From the NCBI GenBank assembly GCA_963737285.1, contig CAVTRT010000003.1, forward strand, positions 2,170,001 through 2,234,000: 64,000 bases of DNA. The letters run 5' to 3'. Shown piece after piece: positions 9,441-16,946 of the stretch. How positions within the stretch are numbered: position 1 is the stretch's first letter; every line of letters begins with the position of its first letter. Source of the stretch: Trebonia sp963737285 (GTDB taxonomy: Bacteria; Actinomycetota; Actinomycetes; Streptosporangiales; Streptosporangiaceae). The position numbers and the translations under genes were made by a program. Under the pieces are notes generated by a model that saw only the letters and a list, made by a program, of their open reading frames with translations, did no database searches and was not told the DNA's origin.

Positions 9441-9612
9441 CTAGAAGTCATCGAGCATCCAGGAGGGGCCGCGGGCCTGCGGGGCGATCTTGACGGACGC
9501 CACGCCGGCCAGCGAGACCTGCTGCCCTGCCCACCACTGGCGCATGTCGTGGAACGCCGCCCCGCCAACCTGACGGTTCCCGTCGAAGACGGCGAGGTGG
9601 GCGGGAGGCAGG
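9441..9612 (-). pseudogene. Remnant of a GNAT acetyltransferase, truncated at both ends
   Basis: Reading on the minus strand directly after the yebC stop gives HLAVFDGNRQVGGAAFHD, later VSLAGVASVKIAPQARG, then PSWMLDDF and stop. The segment before the PQARG matches the strand preceding the acetyl-CoA loop of Eis-like GNAT proteins, but the (Q/R)xxGxG loop and everything after it is missing, and no start codon exists. It looks like a gene fragment left beside the inserted ATPase gene. About 55 codons, so the family call is tentative. Confidence 0.4.
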
Positions 9613-10365
9613 CTACCCCTCGAGCTTCTCGATGATCTCGTCGGGGACGTTGTAGTTGGCGTACACGTCCTGGACGTCGTCGGAGTCCTCGAGCGCGTCG
9701 ATCAGCTTGAAGACCTTGCGGGCCTGGTCCTCGTCGAGGACGGTCTCGCTGCTTGGCAGGAACGCGGCGTCGGCCGACTCATAGTCGATGCCCGCCTCCT
9801 GCAGGGCCTTGCGAACCGGGATCATGTCCTGAGGCTCGGAGATTATCTCGAAAGTGTCACCGAGGTTATTGACCTCTTCGGCACCGGCGTCGAGCACGGC
9901 CATAAGGACGTCGTCCTCGGCCAGGGTGCCCTTGTTGACGATGATGACGCCCTTGCGGTTGAACATGTAGGCGACCGAGCCAGGATCGGCCAGCCGCCCG
10001 CCGTTGCGGGTGAACGCGACCCGCACGTCGGACGCGGCGCGGTTGCGGTTGTCGGTGAGGCACTGCACGAGGACCGCCACGCCGCCAGGGCCATAGCCCT
10101 CGTAGGTAATGTTCTCGTACTGTGCGCCGCCGGCCTCCAGGCCAGCGCCGCGGCGGACCGCCCGGTCGATGTTGTCGTTGGGGACTGAGCTCTTCTTGGC
10201 CTTCTGGATGGCGTCATACAAGGTGGGGTTGCCGGCCGGGTCACCGCCGCCAGTGCGGGCCGCTACCTCGACGTTCTTGACCAGCTTGGCGAACAGCTTG
10301 CCGCGCTTGGCGTCGACCACCGCCTTCTTGTGCTTGGTGGTCGCCCACTTGGAGTGGCCGCTCAT
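9613..10365 (-). CDS. yebC: YebC/PmpR family protein (TACO1-like)
   Basis: 250 residues. Starts MSGHSKWATTKHKKAVVDAK, the family signature, and keeps NPTLYDAIQKAKKSSVPNDNI and the GYGPGGVAVLVQCLTDNRNR block. Family members have been described as transcriptional regulators and, more recently, as ribosome-associated factors that ease stalling at proline runs. The ATG at 10365 has GAAGGG upstream; the longer in-frame extension is discarded. The usual neighbour ruvC has been displaced by the ATPase gene. Confidence 0.95.
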   Translation of the reverse strand: MSGHSKWATTKHKKAVVDAKRGKLFAKLVKNVEVAARTGGGDPAGNPTLYDAIQKAKKSSVPNDNIDRAVRRGAGLEAGGAQYENITYEGYGPGGVAVLVQCLTDNRNRAASDVRVAFTRNGGRLADPGSVAYMFNRKGVIIVNKGTLAEDDVLMAVLDAGAEEVNNLGDTFEIISEPQDMIPVRKALQEAGIDYESADAAFLPSSETVLDEDQARKVFKLIDALEDSDDVQDVYANYNVPDEIIEKLEG

Positions 10366-10447
10366 GTCATTCCCTTCAAACCATCGAGGCGAAAAGCTCG
10401 TGTACTCGCCGGTGATCCTACCGCCGACGGCCACCGGCAACAGAATC

Positions 10448-10990
10448 TCACTCGTCGGACAGGACGTCGTCCATCTCGAGGAAGGCCGGCCGGGTGGCGT
10501 GGCCAGCCAGCCGGAATACCCGGACAAGCGGGCGGCGGCGGGCCTCCAGCGTGCGGGCCACCATGTCGTTGTAGAACTTGCGGGCAAGGAACACCTGGCG
10601 GGCAGCTGCCTCGACCTCGGCGACAAGCTGTTCCGCGCCGTCGTTGTCCTTCAGCGACGGCCGGAACTCCGGCTGGGTGAACGCGGCCCGCAAGGCCCTG
10701 GTGAGGTCGCTTTCGGCCAGTTCGCGGTCGAAGGCGCCGTCGCGCGGGCCGTCGTCCTTCTTGGTGCGGCGCACCGCGTCGGCGAGCAGCAGGCTGGTCG
10801 CTGGGTCAAGCAGCCCCGAGGAGGCCAGCTCGTAAGCCGATGAGCTGCGCCGCACCAGCGCCAGGTCCAGCCCGGTGCGGGCGCCATCGGCCCGGTGGTG
10901 TAGCCGGTCCAGCCGGCCCGCCCGCCATGACAGGTACACGCCCATGATGACGACCACCAAGATGGCCACCACGACGTAGAAAAGTGTCAC
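10448..10990 (-). CDS. LemA-like membrane-anchored protein
   Basis: 180 residues. One N-terminal membrane helix (TLFYVVVAILVVVIMGVYL) followed by a helical domain with RLDRLHHRADGARTGLDLALVRR and RKFYNDMVARTLEARR, which resembles the paired helices of LemA proteins (similar YN motif). Function unknown. Its GTG overlaps the pimA stop by four bases, so it is the fourth member of a coupled series pgsA-patA-pimA. The LemA assignment is by motif only. Confidence 0.65.
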   Translation of the reverse strand: MTLFYVVVAILVVVIMGVYLSWRAGRLDRLHHRADGARTGLDLALVRRSSSAYELASSGLLDPATSLLLADAVRRTKKDDGPRDGAFDRELAESDLTRALRAAFTQPEFRPSLKDNDGAEQLVAEVEAAARQVFLARKFYNDMVARTLEARRRPLVRVFRLAGHATRPAFLEMDDVLSDE

Positions 10991-12117
10991 GTGGCAACCC
11001 CCACGGTGGCGGTCCGGCCGAGCACCACTGTCTCGTAGACGTTGAGCACCTCGCGGGCGACGACCGACCAGTCGTAGGCGCGGACGGCGTCGATCGCCGC
11101 GACCGACAGCTCGGCCTGCCGTGCCGGGTCGTCGAGCAGCGCGCCGGCCACCCGGGCGAGGTCGCCGGCATCTCCGGTGCGGAACAGCTCCCCCGCCGTC
11201 CCGCCGCGCAGCACCATGCGGAACGCTTCCAGGTCGCTGGCCACGATGGCCGCGCCCGCCGCCATCGCCTCGGCAGTCACGATTCCGAACGATTCCCCGC
11301 CGGTGTTGGGCGAGCAGAAGATGTCGACCGAGTGCAAGGCCTGGACCTTCTGTTCCTCGGTGACCTCACCGAGGAAGTGCACGCGGTCGCGCAGCGCGGG
11401 GGATATCTTGGCGCGTGCGTCGCCGGGGTCGCCCGGGCCCGCGATGAGGAGGCGGAGGCCGGGTCGGCGCGGGCCAAGGATGTCAAAGGCCCGCAGGAGA
11501 ACCGCCAGGCCCTTGCGTGGCTCGTCCATCCGGCCGAGAAAGCCGATCGTGCCCCCCTCGCCTGGCCAGCCAGGCAACGGCGTGGCGTCTCGGTAGCGGT
11601 GGGTCGTGACGCCGTTGGGGATGAGCACGGCATCCCCGCCCAGATGCTGCACCAGCGTGCTGCGGGCTGCCTCGGAGACCGCGATGCGGCCATCGATCTT
11701 CTCCAGCGCGCTGCGCATGACGCCCTGCGTCGCCAGCAGCACCCGGGACTTGGGCATCGCGGTGTGCACGGTTGCCACGATCGGGCCAGACGCCGCCCAG
11801 CAGGCCAGCAGCGACAGGCTCGGCACGGTGGGCTCGTGGGCGTGCAGGACGTCGAAGTTCCCGTCCCTTAGCCAGCGGCGGACCCGGTTCAGCGACAGCG
11901 GGCCAAACGATAGTCGCGCCACCGAGCCGTTATAGGGCACCGGGATCGCCGCACCAGTCGGGACAACGTAGCCCGGCAGCGGCCGGTCCTCGTCGGCCGG
12001 GGCGATCACGGAGACATCGTGGCCCTTGTCGATGAGCGCCTCGGCCAGGTCCCTGATGTGCTGCTGCACCCCTCCCGGGACGTCCCAGGAGTACGGGCAG
12101 GCAATGCCGATCCTCAT
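10987..12117 (-). CDS. pimA: Phosphatidylinositol alpha-mannosyltransferase PimA
   Basis: GT4 family, 376 residues. Transfers the first mannose from GDP-mannose to phosphatidylinositol on the inner face of the membrane. Visible: MRIGIACPYSWDVPGGVQQH at the N-terminus, HAHEP in the acceptor domain, FLGRMDEPRKGL and the nucleotide-sugar site SPNTGGESFGIVTAEAMA. Its ATG overlaps the patA stop, and the pgsA-patA-pimA order is conserved in actinobacteria that make PIMs. Confidence 0.94.
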   Translation of the reverse strand: MRIGIACPYSWDVPGGVQQHIRDLAEALIDKGHDVSVIAPADEDRPLPGYVVPTGAAIPVPYNGSVARLSFGPLSLNRVRRWLRDGNFDVLHAHEPTVPSLSLLACWAASGPIVATVHTAMPKSRVLLATQGVMRSALEKIDGRIAVSEAARSTLVQHLGGDAVLIPNGVTTHRYRDATPLPGWPGEGGTIGFLGRMDEPRKGLAVLLRAFDILGPRRPGLRLLIAGPGDPGDARAKISPALRDRVHFLGEVTEEQKVQALHSVDIFCSPNTGGESFGIVTAEAMAAGAAIVASDLEAFRMVLRGGTAGELFRTGDAGDLARVAGALLDDPARQAELSVAAIDAVRAYDWSVVAREVLNVYETVVLGRTATVGVAT

Positions 12118-13121
12118 GTCCGCGCCGGTGCCTTCTCGCTAGCCTCGCGGGACCCGGCTCGCCCGCGGGACCTGGCCAGGCGCTCGGGATCCAGGTCTGC
12201 GACGAAGATCCGCTGCAGCATGTGCCAGTCCTCGGGGTGCTCGCTGATCGCCTGCTCGAAAACGGTGGCCATTTGCTGTGTCATGGCCGCGACCTTCTCC
12301 TTGCGGTCGCCGCGGGCGGGCACGGGGATCTCGTCGTAGATGTGCGCGCCCCACTCCTGCTCGCCGACGAACCAGCAGGCGACGGGCATCAGCGCCGCGC
12401 CAGTCTGCACGGCGAGGGCCGCGGGCCCCGCGGGCATCAGCGCCTTCTCACCGAAGAAGTCGACCTCGACGGCGGTGTTGGACAGGTCCCGGTCGGCGAC
12501 CAGGCACACCAGCTTGCCCTTGCGGAGCCGCTGGGCCATGACCCCTGACGGGTTCAGGCCGCCGGTTGTCGGCAGGACCTCCATGCCAATGCCCTCGCGG
12601 AACTTCAGGAACCGCTGGAAGACGGACTCGGGCTCCAGCCGCTCGGCGACGGTGGTGAGGGACCCCGTGCCCGCGCCGATGATCCACGCGCCTGCCTGCT
12701 CGAAGTTGCCCATATGGGGGAGCGCGTAGATGACGCCCCGGCCGTTTTTGAGGTGCTCCAGGCTGACCTGCACGTTCGGGCGGTTGATGTGCATGCCGTC
12801 GCGGATGCGCTCAGGCGAGTACGTCTGGATGCGGAAGGCCTCCAGGTAGTACCGGCCATAGGAGCGCATTACCTGCCGGGACAAGGCGCGCAGTTCCGCG
12901 CCGTCAGGCTCTGCCTGCTGCGGCGAGGCTCCCGCCTCGGTCGCCTGGGCCCGCAGGACGCGCAGCAGGTTGCCCTCCAGCACCTGGACGCCCGCGCCCT
13001 GGCGCCGCCAGGCGATGTCGGCACCGGCGACGAACAGCTCTCGTGCCCAGGACTCGGGCAGCTTGCAGACCAGCGACCAGCCCGCCCCGAAGGCCGCGTC
13101 GGCCAGCTGGTCCTTGATCAC
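12114..13121 (-). CDS. patA: Phosphatidylinositol mannoside acyltransferase
   Basis: HtrB/LpxL-like acyltransferase that acylates the mannose of PIMs. 335 residues from the GTG at 13121, chosen because AAGGAG lies five bases upstream and because GTGA overlaps the pgsA stop; a longer extension to 13304 would run into pgsA. Motifs: the catalytic LPHMGNFEQAG (HxxxxxE variant) and LVADRDLSNTAVEVDFFGE, then PAGPAALAVQTGAALMPV. Confidence 0.93.
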   Translation of the reverse strand: MIKDQLADAAFGAGWSLVCKLPESWARELFVAGADIAWRRQGAGVQVLEGNLLRVLRAQATEAGASPQQAEPDGAELRALSRQVMRSYGRYYLEAFRIQTYSPERIRDGMHINRPNVQVSLEHLKNGRGVIYALPHMGNFEQAGAWIIGAGTGSLTTVAERLEPESVFQRFLKFREGIGMEVLPTTGGLNPSGVMAQRLRKGKLVCLVADRDLSNTAVEVDFFGEKALMPAGPAALAVQTGAALMPVACWFVGEQEWGAHIYDEIPVPARGDRKEKVAAMTQQMATVFEQAISEHPEDWHMLQRIFVADLDPERLARSRGRAGSREASEKAPART

Positions 13122-13828
13122 GGTGTCTCCTTGGCTGAGGCCGCCGCCGCTGGGCTTGCAGCGGCTGAGGATGCGGAAGCGGCGGAGCCGGAAGGGGACT
13201 CGGCTGTCGACCCCGGTCGCCGGCCTGCCTGCCCCTGTGCGGACTTGTGGACCGCGCGGATGCGCTGCCCCGCCGTGAACAGGGTACCCGCGGCAAGTGC
13301 CCATAGCCCTATCGGAAGGACATATGGCACGCCTAGCCCGGACAGCCCGATCGAGGTGAGGCCTATGAGCATCCGCTCGGGTCGCTCGATCAGCCCGACA
13401 TCGCAGGCCAGGTCCAGTCCCTGGGCGCGGGCCTTCACGTAGGAGACCAGGAAACCGCAGGCCAGGCAGAACAGGGTCACGCAGCCCAGCACTGGGTTGT
13501 GGCCACCGCGGAAGAACCAGATCACCATGCCGCCGAAGATGGCCGCGTCCGCGACCCGGTCCATGCTGGAGTCCAGGAACGCGCCGAACGGGCCGGAGTT
13601 GCCCTTGATCCGGGCGAGCAGGCCGTCGAGCATGTCGGTGAGCACGAAGATCGTCGCGGTGAACGCGCCAGGGAACAGCTCCCCGATGGGGAACATCGAC
13701 AGGGCTGCGCCGGACACCCCAACGGTCCCGATCACGGTGATCATGTTCGGCGTGATCGGGGTGCGCGCGAGGGCCTCGCCGATGGGGTTAAGCAGGCGCG
13801 CGATTCCTGGGCGGAGGAAGTTGAGCAT
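13118..13828 (-). CDS. pgsA: CDP-alcohol phosphatidyltransferase (phosphatidylinositol phosphate synthase type)
   Basis: Integral membrane enzyme that makes the phosphatidylinositol phosphate precursor of PIMs from CDP-diacylglycerol. 236 residues with the family motif DMLDGLLAR followed by GAFLDSSMDR, i.e. the D...DG...AR...G...D...D metal-binding set. Several hydrophobic helices, then an Ala/Ser-rich tail of about 40 residues. First gene of the PIM operon. The specific phospho-inositol activity is inferred from the neighbours patA and pimA. Confidence 0.92.
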   Translation of the reverse strand: MLNFLRPGIARLLNPIGEALARTPITPNMITVIGTVGVSGAALSMFPIGELFPGAFTATIFVLTDMLDGLLARIKGNSGPFGAFLDSSMDRVADAAIFGGMVIWFFRGGHNPVLGCVTLFCLACGFLVSYVKARAQGLDLACDVGLIERPERMLIGLTSIGLSGLGVPYVLPIGLWALAAGTLFTAGQRIRAVHKSAQGQAGRRPGSTAESPSGSAASASSAAASPAAAASAKETP

Positions 13829-14116
13829 GGCCGTGGCGATACTACCGTTTCGCGAAGCTCCGTCTTTCCGCTTCTAGCATGTTCCTTCCCTGGAAACCCC
13901 ACAGCCACCCGCCAGATTCCCGGCGGGGGGCTTGCCGTAACCGGGCGATGAGGTTCAGGCTGTGAAGACCGGGTTCACTGCGTGAATGCGGCAGGTCACC
14001 ATAAGGGTCATTAAGCGTCGCCTGCTGACGAGCTGACTGGCCACTATGGCGGCACGACCCTCACCCCCGAGGGACGACTCCCGTGCCCTCGGGTCGAGCG
14101 CAAGGAGGCGATCGGA
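13829..14116. promoter_or_regulatory. Divergent intergenic region pgsA / EF-G2 with leader hairpin
   Basis: The 288-bp divergent gap must hold promoters for both flanking genes. CCCGAGGG (14066-14073) and CCCTCGGG (14086-14093) form an 8-bp inverted repeat with a 12-base loop, just before AAGGAG and the GTG of the EF-G2 gene; it could act as a leader hairpin. No clear -35/-10 pair was recognised. Confidence 0.35.
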
Positions 14117-16240
14117 GTGACGGCAAACGCGGGCAATGTACGCAACGTCGTGCTCGTCGGCCATTCGGGCAGCGGGAAAAGCAGCCTTGTTGAGGCCTTG
14201 CTCGGGTGCACGGGAACGATCTCGCGGCCGGGGCGGGTAGAGGACGGCACGACAACGAGCGACTTCGACGAGGTGGAGATCCGGCAGAAGCGGTCGGTCA
14301 ACCTCGTCCTGGCCCCCGTCTCACATCGCGGGGTCACGATCAACCTGCTCGACACGCCAGGGTACGCCGACTTCATCGGCGACCTGCGGGCCGGGCTGCG
14401 GGCCGCGGACTCGGCGCTGTTCGCCCTCTCGGCGACCGACGGCGTAGACGGCGTCACGAAGATGCTGTGGGACGAGTGCGCGGCGGTCGGGATGCCGCGG
14501 GCCGTCATCATCACCAAGATTGACCACCAGCGTGGTGACTTCGCGGCGGCGCTAGCGGCGTGCCGCGCGGCGTTCGGCGACGGGGTGCACCCGCTCTACC
14601 TGCCCGTTGCCTCCGGTGCGGGAACTGGCGCGACCGGGCGCATCGGCCTGCTGTCGCAAAAGCTCTATGACTACTCATCCGGGAAACAGGTCGAGTCCGT
14701 GCCCTCGGCGGCGGACCAGGCCCGGATGGCTGGGCTGCGCGATGAACTGATCGAGGGAATCATCACCGAAAGTGAGGACGAGTCCCTCATGGACCGCTAC
14801 CTCGGCGGTGAGGAGATCGGCACCGACGTGCTCATTGAGGACCTGGAGAAGGCTGTCGCGCGCGGCAGCTTCTATCCCGTGCTCGCCGCGGCCGCGCTGG
14901 GCGGGATCGGGCTGGGCGGGATCGGGCTGGCCGAGGTGCTCCAGATCATGACCGAGGCGTTCCCGTCGGCGCTGGAGCACCCGCTACCCTCGGTGACCTC
15001 CACCGAGGGCAAGCCGGCCAGCGGGCTGTCCTGCGACCCGGACGGGCCGCTGCTCGCTGAGGTCGTGAAGACGACGTCGGATCAGTTCGTCGGGCGGATC
15101 AGCCTGGTCCGGGTGTTCTCTGGCACGCTGCGGCCGGATATGGCGGTCCACGTCTCAGGACACGGCCGCGCGGCACGCGGGCACGCCGACCACGACGACG
15201 ACGAGCGGATCGGCGCGCTGACTTCGCCGCTGGGCAAGCAGCAGCGGCCGCTTTCCGAGTGCCCGGCCGGGAGCATCTGCGCGGTCGCCAGGCTGGGCAC
15301 GGCCGAGACCGGCGATACCCTGTCCGATCCTGGCAACCCGTTGCTCATGGAGCCGTGGATGATGCCCGAGCCGCTGCTGCCTGTCGCGATCGTCGCCAAG
15401 TCCAAGGCCGACGAGGACAAGCTCTCGCAGGGGCTGGCCCGGCTGGTCGCCGAGGACCCGACGATGCGCATGGAAATGAACGCCGAGACCCGCCAGCTCG
15501 TGCTGTGGTGCATGGGCGAGGCGCACGCCGACGTGCTGCTCGACCGGCTGTCGTCGCGCTATGGCGTGGCGGTCTCGACAGTGGACCTGCGGGTGCCACT
15601 ACGGGAGACGGTCGCCGCCAAGGCCCAGGGGCTGGGGCGGAACGTCAAGCAGACCGGCGGGCACGGCGAGTTCGGCATCTGCCACATCGAGGTGGAACCG
15701 CTGCCGGACGCGGCCGGCTTTGAGTTCGTCGACAAGATCGTCGGAGGCGTGGTGCCCCGCCAGTTCATCCCCTCGGTGGAGAAGGGCGTCCGGTCGCAGA
15801 TGGAGCAGGGCGTGCTGGCCGGGTACCCGATGACCGGGGTTCGGGTCACCTTGTACGACGGGAAGGCACACCCGGTCGACTCCTCCGACATGGCGTTCCA
15901 GAAGGCCGGCCGCGCCGCGCTGAGGGACGCGGCGGAGAAGGCATCCCCCTGCCTGCTTGAGCCGGTCGACGAGCTGTCGATCCTGGTCCCCGACGACTAC
16001 GTCGGCGCCGTCATGTCGGACCTGTCGGGCCGTCGCGGCCGAGTGCTTGGCACCCAGCCAGTCGGTATCGGCCGCACCCTGATCAGGGCCGAAGTGCCCG
16101 AGCTTGAGATCACCCGGTACTCGATCGAACTGCGCTCGGTCTCCCACGGCACCGGCTCGTTCACCCGGGGCTACCTGCGCCACGAGCCGCTGCCGTCGCA
16201 CCTAACGGCGAAGGTCGCAGCCGACTCCCGCCCGGGCTAG
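14117..16240 (+). CDS. Elongation factor G-like protein EF-G2
   Basis: 707-residue translation GTPase of the EF-G paralogue group common in actinobacteria. G1 GHSGSGKSSL, G3 DTPGYADF and a G4-like TKID are present. Domain II contains a His/Asp-rich insert (GHADHDDDER), then EF-G domains III-V (AEDPTMRMEMNAETRQLVL, GHGEFGICHIEVEPLP). A duplicated GGIGLGGIGL occurs around residue 260. Such paralogues are generally thought not to replace canonical EF-G; the role is unknown. The GTG start has AAGGAG upstream. The gene lies between pgsA and the HIT gene, which are usually adjacent. Confidence 0.9.
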   Translation: MTANAGNVRNVVLVGHSGSGKSSLVEALLGCTGTISRPGRVEDGTTTSDFDEVEIRQKRSVNLVLAPVSHRGVTINLLDTPGYADFIGDLRAGLRAADSALFALSATDGVDGVTKMLWDECAAVGMPRAVIITKIDHQRGDFAAALAACRAAFGDGVHPLYLPVASGAGTGATGRIGLLSQKLYDYSSGKQVESVPSAADQARMAGLRDELIEGIITESEDESLMDRYLGGEEIGTDVLIEDLEKAVARGSFYPVLAAAALGGIGLGGIGLAEVLQIMTEAFPSALEHPLPSVTSTEGKPASGLSCDPDGPLLAEVVKTTSDQFVGRISLVRVFSGTLRPDMAVHVSGHGRAARGHADHDDDERIGALTSPLGKQQRPLSECPAGSICAVARLGTAETGDTLSDPGNPLLMEPWMMPEPLLPVAIVAKSKADEDKLSQGLARLVAEDPTMRMEMNAETRQLVLWCMGEAHADVLLDRLSSRYGVAVSTVDLRVPLRETVAAKAQGLGRNVKQTGGHGEFGICHIEVEPLPDAAGFEFVDKIVGGVVPRQFIPSVEKGVRSQMEQGVLAGYPMTGVRVTLYDGKAHPVDSSDMAFQKAGRAALRDAAEKASPCLLEPVDELSILVPDDYVGAVMSDLSGRRGRVLGTQPVGIGRTLIRAEVPELEITRYSIELRSVSHGTGSFTRGYLRHEPLPSHLTAKVAADSRPG

Positions 16241-16271
16241 GACAGGGTACAGACGCGTTATCCCCAGGAAA

Positions 16272-16862
16272 CTACTCCCACGCGTCGGCGACGATCTTGC
16301 GGGTGTCGGCGAGCAATTGGGGCAGGACCCGAGTGCGGCCGACGACCGGCATGAAGTTGCTGTCGCCACCCCACCGTGGCACCACGTGCTGGTGCAGGTG
16401 GGCGGCAATGCCAGCGCCGGCGACCGTGCCGAGGTTCATGCCGACGTTGTAGCCGTGCGGGCTGGAGGCCACCGCTAGCGCCGCCAGCGCCCGCTTGGTG
16501 AAGTCGGAAAACTCGGTGGTCTCCGCGTCGGTCAGGTCCGAGTAGTCCGCCAGGTGGCGATAGGGCACGATCAGCACGTGGCCACTGGTGTACGGATAGA
16601 GGTTAAGTACCGCGTAGACCAGCGTCCCCCGGGCGACGATCAGCCCGTCCTCGTCGGACATCGTGGGAACCACGCAAAACGGGCAGCCCTCGTCGGCGCC
16701 TGGGCCGGCCGACCTGCCCGTCCCCTTGATGTAGGCCATGCGGTGCGGCGTCCACAGCCGCCCGATGTCGTCCGGGACGCCAGCGAACGGCACGTCTCCC
16801 GAGGCATCTGGCTGGCTAGGCAACGGCACTCTCCTCGCTGTATCCGCCACAGCATCATTCAA
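16272..16862 (-). CDS. HIT family hydrolase
   Basis: 196 residues. The histidine triad HLHQHVVPRW sits near the C-terminus and GCPFCVVPTMSDEDGL in the N-terminal half (CxxC-like pair seen in HIT enzymes that bind zinc). NLYPYTSGHVLIVPYRHLADY is the core beta-sheet. Acts on dinucleoside polyphosphates or related nucleotides; the substrate cannot be read. In related genomes it precedes pgsA. Confidence 0.9.
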   Translation of the reverse strand: MNDAVADTARRVPLPSQPDASGDVPFAGVPDDIGRLWTPHRMAYIKGTGRSAGPGADEGCPFCVVPTMSDEDGLIVARGTLVYAVLNLYPYTSGHVLIVPYRHLADYSDLTDAETTEFSDFTKRALAALAVASSPHGYNVGMNLGTVAGAGIAAHLHQHVVPRWGGDSNFMPVVGRTRVLPQLLADTRKIVADAWE

Positions 16863-16946
16863 CGCCGGCCGGGCTTGTCGTCATCCCCAAGGGAGCTGGC
16901 ATGGCAGGACGGGGTTACCGCCGGCCTGCCATACTTCCCCGAGCGG

